Below the pieces are notes generated by a model, which had not been told where the DNA came from, searched no databases, and saw only the letters and a list, made by a program, of their open reading frames with translations. From Cryptomeria japonica (Eukaryota; Streptophyta; Pinopsida; Cupressales; Cupressaceae): DNA of 64,000 nucleotides. The DNA lies in NCBI RefSeq assembly GCF_030272615.1, contig NC_081408.1, positions 765,576,330 to 765,640,329 of the forward strand, read 5' to 3'. A program made the position numbers and the translations under genes. Shown here piece by piece: positions 43,246 through 53,605 of the stretch (positions within the stretch are counted from its first letter, which is position 1; each line of letters begins with the position of its first letter).

Positions 43246-43482
43246 TTGTGCTCAAGAGTGTTAATTGAGCTAATCCTCTTTGTGGCCATGGATGGTGATT
43301 AAACTATTTGAGTGGTGATCATTCCTAATATTTCTCTTTTCAAACCCTACAATACATGCTAAGCGTGCAAAGTAGGTTAAAACTATAGGTGTTGCATACA
43401 ATGTTAAAATTAATTTAGAACTCTAGGAGTGGCATAGCCTAATAGATGAAATTATTTACGGGAGGTTCTAATATTAAATTTC

Positions 43483-43540
43483 CCTAGACAAGCTAGTACT
43501 CAAACCTAGAACTTACCATTTAAAGTTGGGGTGCTCTGTC
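43483..43540 (-). repeat. tRNA-like / TRIM LTR relic 2
   Basis: AGACAAGCTAGTACTCAAACC followed by TTGGGGTGCTCTGTC: acceptor, T-arm and part of the D-arm of the tRNA-like domain, truncated. The matching copy is at 45028-45090. Confidence 0.6.
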
Positions 43541-44548
43541 TTTTAGTAAATCAATGGAGCCAAGAAGTAAAAGAAAAAATAAAAAATAGTAGAATAGGGT
43601 CAGCTTAAGTGGAAAAGCAATGGATCTAAGAAGTAAAAGAAAAGATTAAGATAGTAGAATAAAGTCAGCTTAAGTAGTAAATCAGCGAAACTACAGGATC
43701 AATGACAAGATGAAAATAGTCAAATGGGATAAGTTTAAGTGGTTAACAAAAAGATGAAAATAGTCAAATGGGATAAGTTTAAGTGGCAAATCATTGGGGT
43801 TATGTGGTCAAATAAAAGTTTATGAAAAAGATAGTCTTAAACCATAAAGCATCTTAACTATGAGATAAAAGAAAAACATGAAAGTGGTCAAATGGGATGG
43901 GCTTACAGAAAAAACTAGTCCAACAACAAGGTTAAAGAAAAATTGAAAATAGTAAAATAGAATGACCTTAAGTGGTAAGTTATCAGAATGAGGTTAATGA
44001 AGGGATAACAATAGTCAAATGGGAAGAGCTTAAGCGGTAAGTCATCGGAGCTACAAGGTTAAAGAAAGGATAAAAACTACATTGCAAAATCACCTTAAGT
44101 GGTAAATCATCAAAAGTAGAATGCTGAATAGAAGATGATGACATTTGGATAGGATGAGTTTAAATGGTAAACATTGAAACTCTGTCATTTAAAGAAAAAA
44201 TATGAATATAGACAAATGGTATGACCTTAATTGGTAAATAATGGAGTCATTTGTTAACACACAACATGTTCGAACTTCAAACCCCTATGAATATGTTAAG
44301 ACCGTAGGTGTGGCATAAAGTGTTCAGTTTAGCTTAAACCTCTAGTTGGCCTAAAGTTGTTCAAATAAGGTTAATACTCTATGTATGACATAAAGTGTTA
44401 AAATGCAATTAAAACATAAGTGTTAATAAAGTTAGATTAAATTTCTAGTTGTGGAATAAAGTGCTTGATTTTAGTTAAAAATTTAGGAGTGACTTACCAT
44501 AACATGATTAGGCCTTCTACAAGTTACAATAATTTTGGTCTTCGAATC

Positions 44549-44627
44549 CCATAGACCACTTAGGACTCAAACCTAAAACCTCCCATTTGCTACTAGGGCG
44601 CTCTGCCTCTAAGCTACTTGTCCTCTT
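44549..44627 (-). repeat. tRNA-like / TRIM LTR relic 3
   Basis: ATAGACCACTTAGGACTCAAACC, then AGGGCGCTCTGCCTCTAAGCTACTTGTCC. It is the duplicate of relic 1. Confidence 0.7.
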
Positions 44628-44804
44628 TGTGGTCAGGAGTGTTCATTGAGCTACTTATCCTCTTTGTGGCCATGGATGGTGATTGAACTACTTGAGTGGT
44701 AATTGTTTCCTAATGTTTCTATTTTGAAAACCCTGAAATACATGTTAAGTGTGCAAAGTAGGTTAAAACCATAGGTGTTGCATGCAAGGTTTAACTACTA
44801 GGAA

Positions 44805-45090
44805 TTTTTCATGACTAAATCAAGACTAAAACATAGCACCTCCTATTTATAGCTGGGGCGTTCTCCCTAATATTTCTATTTTCAAAACCCTACATTTCGT
44901 GTTAAGTGTGCAAAGTAGGTTAAAACCATAGGTGTTGCATACAGTGTTTAAATAGCTTTACAACTGTAGGAGTGACATTACATAATAGATGAAATCATTA
45001 ATGGGAAGTTATAATATTAAATTTCCTTAGACAAGCTAGGATTCAAACCTAAGATTTGACCATTTGCTCCTGGTGTGCTCTGCCTTTTAA
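44805..45090 (-). repeat. tRNA-like / TRIM LTR relics 4 and 5
   Basis: Two further eroded copies: 44812-44868 (CAAGACTAAAACATAGCACCTCC, GGGGCGTTCTCCC) and 45028-45090 (AGACAAGCTAGGATTCAAACC, GGTGTGCTCTGCC). Between them, CATAGGTGTTGCATACA repeats sequence at 43390 and 44770, showing further duplication of this block. Confidence 0.55.
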
Positions 45091-45301
45091 ATACTCAATT
45101 TCTAAATTAAGACTCGAAAATAGAACCTCCTATTTATTAGCTATTGATCCTCAGCTATCCTCAGTAGCAATTGTTTCCGAAAATTTGATGCAAAACGTTC
45201 AACCAGATCGTGGCATGTATGCTAATGGCTGTTCCGTCAGAAAAACTATAAAGGAAAACAATTGAAAATAAAATGAAGACAGAGAAGAGAATAGAAGGTA
45301 C

Positions 45302-45557
45302 CTGGAGAGAGGGCACGGCAACTGCGTGAGCTAACACTGAGGTGGGTCACGAGTTTAGCAGAGGCGACCGCATTGTGCAGAGGTATCATCGTTTCTGCGA
45401 GTCTTCGCCTGTTCGTGCTAGGGCTGCCATTTTCAAATGGAATCCTTCTTCTGCGAGCTCTGGTTGTTTGTGATGCAGCAGAGGAGTTATTTCTAAATGA
45501 ATTAAATGCAGATCTCGCAGACCTTGAAAATGAGAATGCACCACGTCGAGCCGCCAT
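45302..45557 (-). CDS. NUCLEAR FUSION DEFECTIVE 6-like protein, first coding exon
   Basis: Starts MAARRGAFSFSRSARSAFNSF. The N-terminus is Arg/Ser-rich without acidic residues, like a mitochondrial presequence. The second half, ETMIPLHNAVASAKLVTHLS and VSSRSCRALSPG, matches the conserved core of the small plant NFD6 family (mitochondrial/plastid proteins, female-gametophyte nuclear fusion in Arabidopsis; role by family only). CTCTCCAG|GTACC at 45302/45301 is a good 5' splice site, so the frame continuing to 45246 is intron. The remaining exon(s) should lie to the left, beyond or within the repeat-rich DNA. The exon is CpG-rich compared with its surroundings, as expected for an unmethylated host gene. 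This is the only likely host gene in the window. Confidence 0.7.
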
Positions 45558-45830
45558 TAACCTCCTTCAACAGTGAGTCGGGTTTTCACCGTGAGGGTTT
45601 GTGAGGGTTTAGGTGGAATTTAAATCACAGCGTTCCCAGTTCGAGTTTTTTACAAATGATAAAAAAAAAATATTGAAAACTTCGAAGCATTCTAGGGTTT
45701 TTAATTTATAAAATGGAGTTTTGTTACAAGTTTCTTGTGTATACTTAATATCGTTTAGATAGCAAGAGATGCAATGCATCAACGTACTCTGAATAGTCTA
45801 GTTACTTTAGAGAAATGGGTAAAAATAGAG
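45558..45830 (-). promoter_or_regulatory. Likely 5' UTR / promoter side of the NFD6-like gene
   Basis: Non-coding DNA directly upstream of the minus-strand start codon. The leader (GTTGAAGGAGGTTA before ATG) is plausible. No TATA box can be named with confidence. It ends at the long purine-rich tract. Confidence 0.3.
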
Positions 45831-46420
45831 ATGAGAATTGATATATGGAGATAGGTAGAGAGATATATAAGGATATAGAAATGGAGAGAGATAAAAGAAG
45901 AAATATGGAGGGATGAAAATAGAGGGGCAAACAGATATAGATATAGAAGTCTAGGAATAGAGAGAGGGAGAGAGAGAGTGATGGTTTGATAGATAGAGAG
46001 ATGAATGTCTAGATGGATGTAGAGAGGAAGAGGGAGAGGAATAGATAGATTCACAGGTAGAGATAAAGATAAATATGGGGAGATGTAGAGGGGGAGGGGG
46101 AGGGGGAGGGGGAGGGAGAGATATAGGTAGAGAGAAGGAGAGGAGGTGGAGAGATGGAGAGATAGAGATGAAGATATAGAGGGGGAGAGAGAGGGAGAGA
46201 TAACTCGATAGATAGAGAGGGAGAGAGGGAGTGATATAGATTGTAGAGATATAGAGAGATGGGGGGTGATATATAGAGAGAGAGGGGGGAGTTGGAGACA
46301 TAGATAAAGATATAGAAAGCGACATATATAGAGATAGCTAGAGGGATATATAGATAGAGGAAGATCTCATGAAAGATCGGAGGATAGAGATAGAGGGAAC
46401 AAGAGTGAGAGATAAAGGAG
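45830..46420. repeat. Purine-rich (GAGATA/GAGAGG) low-complexity tract
   Basis: About 590 bp of almost pure G/A on the plus strand (GGGGGAGGGGGAGGGGGAGG at ~46090, GATAGAGAGA words), i.e. CT-rich on the strand of the NFD6-like gene, 270 bp upstream of its start codon. The minus-strand frames (Ser/Leu/Ile/Pro repeats) are artefacts. GA/CT tracts of this kind can be GAGA-factor/BPC binding sites in plant promoters; the role here is inference. Confidence 0.8.
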
Positions 46421-46429
46421 GTGATATTA

Positions 46430-47750
46430 TACTAAAAAATATTTAAATCTAACATATTTTATGTTATATTCAAAATATAATAATTTATTAAAAACATAAT
46501 CATTCAAGCGAGCATGATCTACTCAACTTAAATATTAAATTAAGTAATGATAAAAAATTAATATCAATTTTATATTTTTCCCGAGTTTACAAGTAATGAA
46601 GTTCATATTAATTTTATAGAGATATAGTGAAAGATAATTAAAATAAATTTATAAATTAAATGAACATATTAAAAATTAAAATAGAATAATTAAATGCAAA
46701 AATAAAATATATCAAAATCTAAATAGCTATTTATTAACACATATTAAACTTATTAGAAAAAGGCATGGACATTCATCAAAGCATAAAATAAGAAGATTTT
46801 CCTCCGATGTTGTGATTGCAAATGTTTTTTCGAAACTCTCATGCAAAACATGGGAGTATAGGTAAAGCATGTGAGCTATTTTACATAATGCCTCAAAAAT
46901 GTTGAGCTATTATGTTGTTCCCAATTTAAAACTCAATTGTGATACATTAATTTTATTGTCAAATTATCATTTGTGTGTATTAAGTAATATCCAAAATATT
47001 CAAATTTCTAATTAAATCATTCAAAATATTCTAATTTCTAATTAAATTATAGATTTTGTTGTAAATTGTTTGTAATTTAATCAATAATTTTATTTTGAAA
47101 TTAATTAGTAATCGTTTATTTAATATTGATTATTATTTAATAATTTTAATTCAAATTATTATTTAAAATTAAATTTTAATCAATAATTAATTAATTTATT
47201 CTTATTGTTGGTAATTGAAATTTTTATCTTTAATAATTATTAATTGCTTATTACTTTATTTTTAATATTATTGTGTAAAAATCTTTAAAATAAATAAATT
47301 TTTACTAAATATCAATTATGAATAGAAACTAATTATTGATTATGAATAGTTTATTAATTAAAATTGAAAAAAATTTGAATTATTTTTAATAATATTAATT
47401 TTTTAAATTTAAAAAATATTTAATTTAATTTATTTTTTCTTTTAATAATTATTATCTAAAAATATTTTTCTAGCATGTTGAAGATGGGAATGTAAGGAAA
47501 GAGGTCCTTTTTAGGATTATTCCTGATATGATGTATGGGAGCTAACCCCCGTTTTTTCTAGTTAGTATTTAATTATAAAATAAAATAAAAATAAAAAATT
47601 ATCTAAAAGTATTTTTAATATTTATTGTATTAAAATCTTTAAAAATAAATTAATATTTTTTAGTAAATATCAAGAATAAATACAAATTAAATTTTTTGCT
47701 AAATATCACTTATAAATAATTTGTTTTTAAAATTTAAAATTGAAAAACTT
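46430..47750. other. Very AT-rich DNA, no gene
   Basis: Mostly AATTATTAATTTTAAT-type sequence with locally repeated words (TAAATATCAATTATGAATA, TTTAATAATTATTA). No coding sequence, no element boundary. Confidence 0.55.
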
Positions 47751-47753
47751 TTT

Positions 47754-47988
47754 AATTACACTCTGTGATTCATCATCGGGATGAGAGTTCTAAGGAGATG
47801 AAAGATGCTAGGAAGCAGATCTAGACTGAATAAAAAGATGAGAGGGGTAGGGGAGAGAGAAAGAGAGCACGCGAATCAAAATACCCCACCCCCACCCCTC
47901 TCATCTTTTTATTCATTCTAGATCTGCTTCCTAGCATCTTTCATCTCCTTAGAACTCTCATCCTAATGATGAATCGCAAAGTGTGATT
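47754..47988. repeat. Foldback with ~100-bp arms (MITE or hairpin-RNA locus)
   Basis: Left arm ~47754-47854 (GTGATTCATCATC, GATGAGAGTTCTAAGGAGAT, GATGCTAGGAAGCAGATCTAG) and right arm ~47887-47988 pair at more than 90%, separated by ~32 bp. No terminal target duplicate was identified. An RNA read from it would form one long hairpin. The size and high arm identity fit a young foldback MITE or a small-RNA-producing hairpin. Confidence 0.88.
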
Positions 47989-47989
47989 C

Positions 47990-49097
47990 AAAACGTTGAT
48001 GATTAAAATCTTGCACACAATCGAATCTAGAAGCATTATAAGAATTATTAGGGGGTGGCATGTTCTACCAAATGAAAGGGGGTGCATTATTTAAATTAAA
48101 TAGATCTGTAAGCATAGATTTAATTGCATTCTTATGTTTGACATATGGTAGTAATTGAAATTGGAGCATTGAAATACAAAGATGATTATGAGTGTTATGT
48201 TTTTATTCAATGTTTTGTACACATTTTTGCCACATAAGGGGGCTATTGAGCTATGTACCTTTCACAGTAAAAAATTTATTTTTTTAATACAAAGTCATCA
48301 ATTGAAATGACAGTTTTCATTTCAAAGAATTTAATATTAGTAAAATTTGTAATTTAAAGGAAAGAAAATTTGAATTTTATACTTACTGTTTACAATATAA
48401 ATCAATAGAGTGAAAGAAAAATAATATTTTTTAAATTATTAAATAAAAATAATAATTGTAGACTATTGGAGTTGAGGAAAAATCAACTCTATAGCTCCCA
48501 AAGATCACCTGCATGCAAAACTGTCACAGAAAGATAGAAGCAAAAAAGCTATGGAGGCTAGAATTCAAAGATCCAGAAAAGAGGAGTCATATTCATTGTG
48601 CAACAAGAATGCAATTCAATAATTACAGTTGTTATGAAAATACAAATAGAGAATCCTTGTAAAAGAATACTCGAAACCCTAAAGGTGAAAACCCTAAAGA
48701 ATTATAAGATTCCTAAGTTTAGCTTAAGCATAGAGTATAATAGACTAATAATTAAATAAATAATTATTAGCTAATAAAAGATAACTCTAACATAGACAAT
48801 ACAATTTTTATTCATTTTTTTTTAATTATGTACAATGACTGGTTCAACTAATTGAAAAATTGAGTTCAATAAGTAAAGACCAATAAATCTTTAAATTGAA
48901 TTGGTAAATCTATATTAATTTGTAGAATATATTTTTTTAGTCTAAATGTGAAATTGGATTCACACTTTTCATATTAAATCAGAAATTAATAATATAGTAA
49001 CAGTTTATCAACTTGATGACATGAATTCATTATAGAATTATATGAATATATAGTTGTGATGGTAAAAAATGTGAATCAAATGTGATTTTATACCTTT
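47990..49097. other. AT-rich DNA with a copy of the 57.1-kb segment
   Basis: 48427-48463 plus 48798-49005 align with 57128-57415 (AATTATTAAATAAAAATAATAA, GGTTCAACTAATTGAAAAAT, TAAAGACCAATAAATC, AAATGTGAAATTGGATT). The interruption is the solo LTR listed next. No gene. Confidence 0.65.
48464..48792 (-). mobile_element. Small solo LTR with TSD TAGAC
   Basis: 329 bp beginning TATTGGAGTTGAGG and ending ATAACTCTAACA (minus-strand reading: TGTTAGAGTTAT...CTCAACTCCAATA). TAGAC flanks it on both sides (48459-48463, 48793-48797). The copy at 57128-57415 has the uninterrupted site (ATTATAGACAATAC), so insertion is directly proved. One tip base is mutated (TG to TA on the plus strand). Orientation by the TGTTAGAG start; family not identified. 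Confidence 0.82.
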
Positions 49098-50044
49098 GAT
49101 TTCCTCTTAAATGCTAATCTTATCTACACCTTAAATGACAATCTTTAACTCTAACTCTAACTATACTTTGTTGTGCTCACTGGTGGTATTCTTCCATGGA
49201 GAAGAGGAGATCATTAATTATATTCTAGATGATAATATTAAGGTACACATAACATATGGACTACTTTATCATAGATAAATTTTTAAAAAATATAAATTAA
49301 AAATAATAACAAATATATTAAAATAAAATCTATATTTTGTGTGGAAAAAAGTCAATAATGTTGTAGAGTTTATTTTTCCTTTTTTCTTTAAAACGGAGAA
49401 CTTGTTGACTACATTGATACATCTCGCTTACTAGCTAATAGGAAGAATAGAAGAAATAAGAATAGGAATAGGGATAGTGGGAAATACCTAGTTCCCGACA
49501 ATAAATAGAAACAGTTGTCTGTAAGGAATTGTAACGCAAAACAATTCTTGGTTGTCTTTTGATAACAAGATTCGGTACCTTTGATTTCCTCTTAAATGCT
49601 TATGTTATCCACACCTTAAATGACAATCTTTAACTCTAACTCTAACTATATTACGTGTACCTTAAATTTAAATGGGTTTCAAACTTTGTTGTGCTAGCTG
49701 GTGGTGTTCTTCCATGGAGAAGAAGAGATCGTTAAATATAATCCAGATGATGATATTAAGGTACGCATAATATATGGACTACTTTATCATAGATAAAAAA
49801 AATTTAAATATAAATTAAAAATAACAATCTTTAACTCTAACTCTAACTATATTATATGTGTACCTTAAATTTAAATGGGCTTCAAACTTTGTTGTGTTGG
49901 CTTCTAACTCTAACTCTAACAATTCGTAGTTGTCTTTTGATAACAAGATTCGGTACCTTTGATTTCCTCTTAAATGCTTGTGTTATCCGCACCTTAAATG
50001 CCAATCTTTGACTCTAACTCTAACTATATTATGTGTACCCTAAT
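49098..50044. repeat. Local tandem duplications with ACTCTAACTCTAAC
   Basis: A segment (TTTGATTTCCTCTTAAATGC, TTTAACTCTAACTCTAAC, TCTTCCATGGAGAAGA, GGACTACTTTATCATAGAT) occurs at ~49098-49310, again at ~49576-49800, and in shorter pieces at ~49826 and ~49957-50040. The ACTCTAACTCTAAC words are not telomere repeats. No coding content. It ends where the copia pol relic begins. Confidence 0.75.
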
Positions 50045-50059
50045 ATCTGCAGAGTGAAT

Positions 50060-52672
50060 CCCATAGTGATGTGCACCCTAGATGTAATGAAGGATGCGTT
50101 TGGCGGCTTTCCAATGAAGCTCATGTGGTTCCTGCATGAAGCGGGAAACCATGCTAACTGCAAATGAAATATCAAGGCATGTATGAGTCAAGTAGAGGAG
50201 ACTACCCACAAGCTGACGATACAATGTGGCATCAACTGGTGGAGAAGAACACTGAGTCTCAAGCTTGACTCCTGAAAGAAACAGAGTCGGTGCAGGCTTA
50301 CAATCAGCCATATGAAAGCATGCAAGTAGATCAAGAGCATACTTGGGCTACGATAGTGCAATCTCGGAAGGTGACTGTGAAATCTCTATCCCGAGAAAGT
50401 AGTGCAAAAGACCCAAGTCAGTCATAGCAAATCTGTCATGCAAAGTAGATTTGACCCTGCTAATGATGGATGTGGTGCTCCTTGTAATGATCAAATCATC
50501 AACATAGAGCACAAGTATCAAGTGAGAGTCATCCTATCGCAAAATGTAGACATTCGGATCGGAATGACACCTAGTGGACCCTGCTGAGAGAAGAAAGGAA
50601 TCCATCTTAGCGTACCAAGCCCTAGGGGCCTACTTAAGGCCATAGAGAGATTTCCTTAGTCTGCAAACCAAGGAAGTGTCCTGGATGAAACCCTGTGGTT
50701 GCTCCATATAAATCTCCTCGTCAAGATCCCCATGAAGAAAAGCACTCTTCACATCCATCTAATGCACGACCCAACCATGAGCAACAGCAATAGCAAGTGT
50801 CAAGCGAATGGAGTTCATATTGGCTACGGGTGCAAAGGTCTCAGTATAGTCAACACCTGGAACCTGAGAGAAACCTTTCGCAACAAGTCGAGCCTTATAC
50901 TTATCTACATTACCATCTGCTGCAAACTTGGTTTGATAGATCCACTTACATCAAACCATCTTTCTCCCCTTAGGGAGATGGACTAAATCCCATGTGTTGT
51001 TCCTCATCAAGGAACTATACTCTTCCTCCATAGCTTGGTCCCACTCAGGAACCCCTGATGCTTCCCGAAATGTCTGTGGATCGGAAGCAGTAGCAATGAA
51101 TGCATGTGGAAGATCCTGATTCTATGATCGAGTCCTCCGTGTATCTAAAGGATCCCCAACAAGAGAACCTGCTGACTCAAGTGTCTGTCGAGCCCAACAA
51201 GGTCTAGGTGGAGGTGGAGAAAGAGGCTCCTCAACTGCAAGTGGACCCTGTGGAGGTGTAACCCTGTGAGTCGGAGTTAAAGGAGTCTCATCATCTGAAT
51301 CACTAGCATCACTATCCATAATGGAGGAAGGTGGAGGAGGTAGAGAGGCTAAGTTAGGAGAGCTTTCCTCAAAGTGAACACTCCTCTCAATAAACACCTC
51401 GTGTGTCTCAGGATCCATCAATCTATATGCCTTAACACCCTCAGGATATCCAACAAATATGCAAGGCCTACTCTAAGGTTCCAATGCCTTACGTTTCTAC
51501 GGAGGTATGCGAGCCCATGTTGGACACCCAAAGACTCTGAAATGTCTCACAATCGATTTCCTACCAGCCCAAGCCTCAAAAGGAGTAATACATTGCAAAG
51601 CTTTGTGAGGAACCTAATTTTGGATGTGTGTGGCACAACTGATAGCCTCTGCCCAAAAGGCAGGATCAAGAGAACGTGCATGTATCATACAGCTAGCCAT
51701 TTCTTTGAGAGTTCTATTCTTGCGCTCTGTAACTCTGTTCTATTGTGGAGTGTATGCAACATAATGCTGCAGATCAATCCCCTCAAATGTACAAAAATCC
51801 TCAAGTCTTTTGTTCACATATTCCCTTCCGTTATCTGTACGAAGAATCTTGACCACTTTCCTGGATTGCTTCTCCACATGAGTCTTGAAGTCCTAAAATC
51901 TGTCAAATACTTCACTCTTATGAATGAGAAAGTAGACCCAAGTGAAGCAGGAGTAGTCATCAATGAAGGTGACGACATATCGGGCCTTGCTAAATGAAGG
52001 TGTTGGAAATGGACCTGCTACATCGCTATGAACGAGTTGAAGAACTTCCAAAGCTCTCCAAGCTTTCCCCTTATCAAACTTCTCCTCGGGATGCTTGCCC
52101 ATGGAACAACCTAAACATACACCCTCTGAAAAACTGATTCGAGGTAGACCTGTGACCATGTCTTTAGTGTTGAGCTGTTGAAGATAGCGGTAGTTGAGGT
52201 GACCAAACCGCTCATGCCATAGCTTACTTTCTGAATTTGAATGAGTAAGCAAGGCCCTAGAAGGAGAACTTGGCACAAAGTGGGAGAATGAATAAAGCCT
52301 TGAGTTGTCATTGACTTGTCCCATTGCTACCAAGGCATCATCATCAAGTTCCTTTACCACAATTGAATCAGGTGTAAACTCAACCTTTTTCCCATTCCCA
52401 TAGTGAGTGATTTGGTAGATAAAGAGAAGATTGGTAGACAAGTTAGGAACATAAAGAACATTCTCAAATGTTCCATCATCCATGTCAACTGAACCTTTCC
52501 CTTCAACCTCTACTTGTGTATCATTACCTATGTAAATGTGAGGTACCTTAGATGGCTCCAATGAAGAAAACTACTCCTTTGTAGAACCCATGTGATAGGA
52601 GGCACTCGAGTCAAGTATCCACTGTTGTGAAGAACCTATTGTAGCCACAAAAGCTTGCCCTTTTCCCTTAGA
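50060..52672 (-). pseudogene. Copia pol (protease, integrase, RT) with stop codons
   Basis: Protease: QWILDSSASYHM (52587-52622; DSGAS site with Ser for Gly). Pre-integrase/HHCC: WHERFGHLNYRYLQQL and CLGCSMGKH. Integrase core: HSDVAGPF, FIDDYSCFTWVYF, then DNGREY and [52 protein letters not shown] (YVDD at ~50490), LGIEIS, GSLLYLTHTCLDISF. About fourteen in-frame stops but no frameshift. At four conserved Gln sites (TPQ-Q-N, VH-Q-MDV, GLK-Q-AP, LS-Q-PKY) the codon is TAG, as expected from CAG to TAG change. Inactive. Confidence 0.9.
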
Positions 52673-53605
52673 CTATGAAGAAGAGGAAGGAGATGAATCC
52701 TTCTTTGTGTAGGCGGATGGCAAGTTGATGTTGTTTTTCTTAAGAAGATTTGTCAACTCATCAACTTGCTTGGTGTGGCATAGATGCTCATCATGACCAT
52801 ACTTCTTGCAATATGCACAAGTTGGTTCATCCTTCTTAGGTGGAGTCCCCTTCTTGGAAGAGGATGAAAAATTGTCTTGTGATGGGGAGGATGATTGTCC
52901 TTTTTCCTGTTGTGACTTTGACTTGGATTGCTTCTTCTTCTTGTTGGAATCTTTGCCTTGACTCCCTTGATTAGCCACCAAAGCCTTGGACTTTGAAGAC
53001 TTGAGAAGCCCCATGTTCAACAACTTAGATTGTTCCAATATCAACATTTCTATGAAAGCATCAAAAGAAGGCATAATATAGGAACTCCCCACTATCAAAC
53101 GATGAGTTTGGAAGGTAGACACAAATGCTGCATATTCTGGTGCAAGCTTGTCCAACAAGTTGAATATCAACTGAGCATCCTTTTTGTCAATTCCACAATC
53201 CTTAAGCTTTGCTCTTAGCTCATTTGCTTTGGTGACATAATCTTGAATTGTATCAAAACTCTTGGGATCGAAGTTGGTGAGCTCATTGTCAATCTTGTAA
53301 CCTCTGATTTCATCAATTTGACCATACAATTTCTGAAACATATCCGAAGCATCTTTGATTGTAGTACACTTCTCAATATGAAAGATGAGATCATCTGATA
53401 CATACTTATGCAAAGTTCCAAGAGTCGTGCAATTCTTAGTGAGCCATTCTAACTGAGCATTAAGATCAGCCTTAGGATCAGGTAGTGTCGCTATTGTTCC
53501 ATCTATGTAATGCATGAGACCTTTTTCCATTAATTTGCTCCATACTTTAATTTTCCATGATGCATAATTATGTGGAGTTAAAGGTGGAAATTTATGAGGA
53601 CTCAT
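52673..53605 (-). CDS. Copia gag with zinc knuckle
   Basis: About 310 codons, open. The start MSPHKFPPLTPHNYASWKIK is preferred over the Met 24 codons upstream, because family gag proteins begin just before the 'fp.Lt..Ny..WK' block. It has a UBN2-type capsid region (EKCTTIKDASDMFQKLYGQI, VTKANELRAKLKDCGI, LIFNLLDKLAPEYAAFVSTF), a Lys/Ser-rich linker and a CCHC knuckle CAYCKKYGHDEHLC. It ends at a TAG within SSSS*SKGKG, after which pol continues in the same frame. Antisense frames are shadows. The intact gag may still be translatable, but the element lacks its 3' half. Confidence 0.85.
   Translation of the reverse strand: MSPHKFPPLTPHNYASWKIKVWSKLMEKGLMHYIDGTIATLPDPKADLNAQLEWLTKNCTTLGTLHKYVSDDLIFHIEKCTTIKDASDMFQKLYGQIDEIRGYKIDNELTNFDPKSFDTIQDYVTKANELRAKLKDCGIDKKDAQLIFNLLDKLAPEYAAFVSTFQTHRLIVGSSYIMPSFDAFIEMLILEQSKLLNMGLLKSSKSKALVANQGSQGKDSNKKKKQSKSKSQQEKGQSSSPSQDNFSSSSKKGTPPKKDEPTCAYCKKYGHDEHLCHTKQVDELTNLLKKNNINLPSAYTKKDSSPSSSS

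Larger units (their letters stand above)
41985..44250. repeat. Degenerate ~60-70-bp satellite-like arrays
   Basis: Two blocks (about 41985-42870 and 43560-44250) of a loose unit: AAGATGAAAATAGTCAAATGGGATGAG, then CTTAAGTGGTAAATCATC, then (G/A)AAACTACAAGGTTAAAG. About 13 units lie in the first block and 10 in the second. The two blocks and their right flanks (CCCCTATGAATATGTTAAGAC at 42900 and 44281) are copies of each other about 1.38 kb apart, so a large tandem duplication created the second block. Confidence 0.8.

Noticed and set aside
45373-45576. 67-codon plus-strand frame
   Set aside because: Antisense shadow of the NFD6-like exon, which has the conserved core and a splice site.
45951-46325. 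124-codon Ser/Pro/Leu-rich minus frame
   Set aside because: Translation of the purine-rich low-complexity tract. No conservation evidence.
49148-50020. Telomere-like repeats (CTCTAACTCTAAC)
   Set aside because: The unit is ACTCTA, not CCCTAAA, and it occurs two or three times inside larger local duplications.
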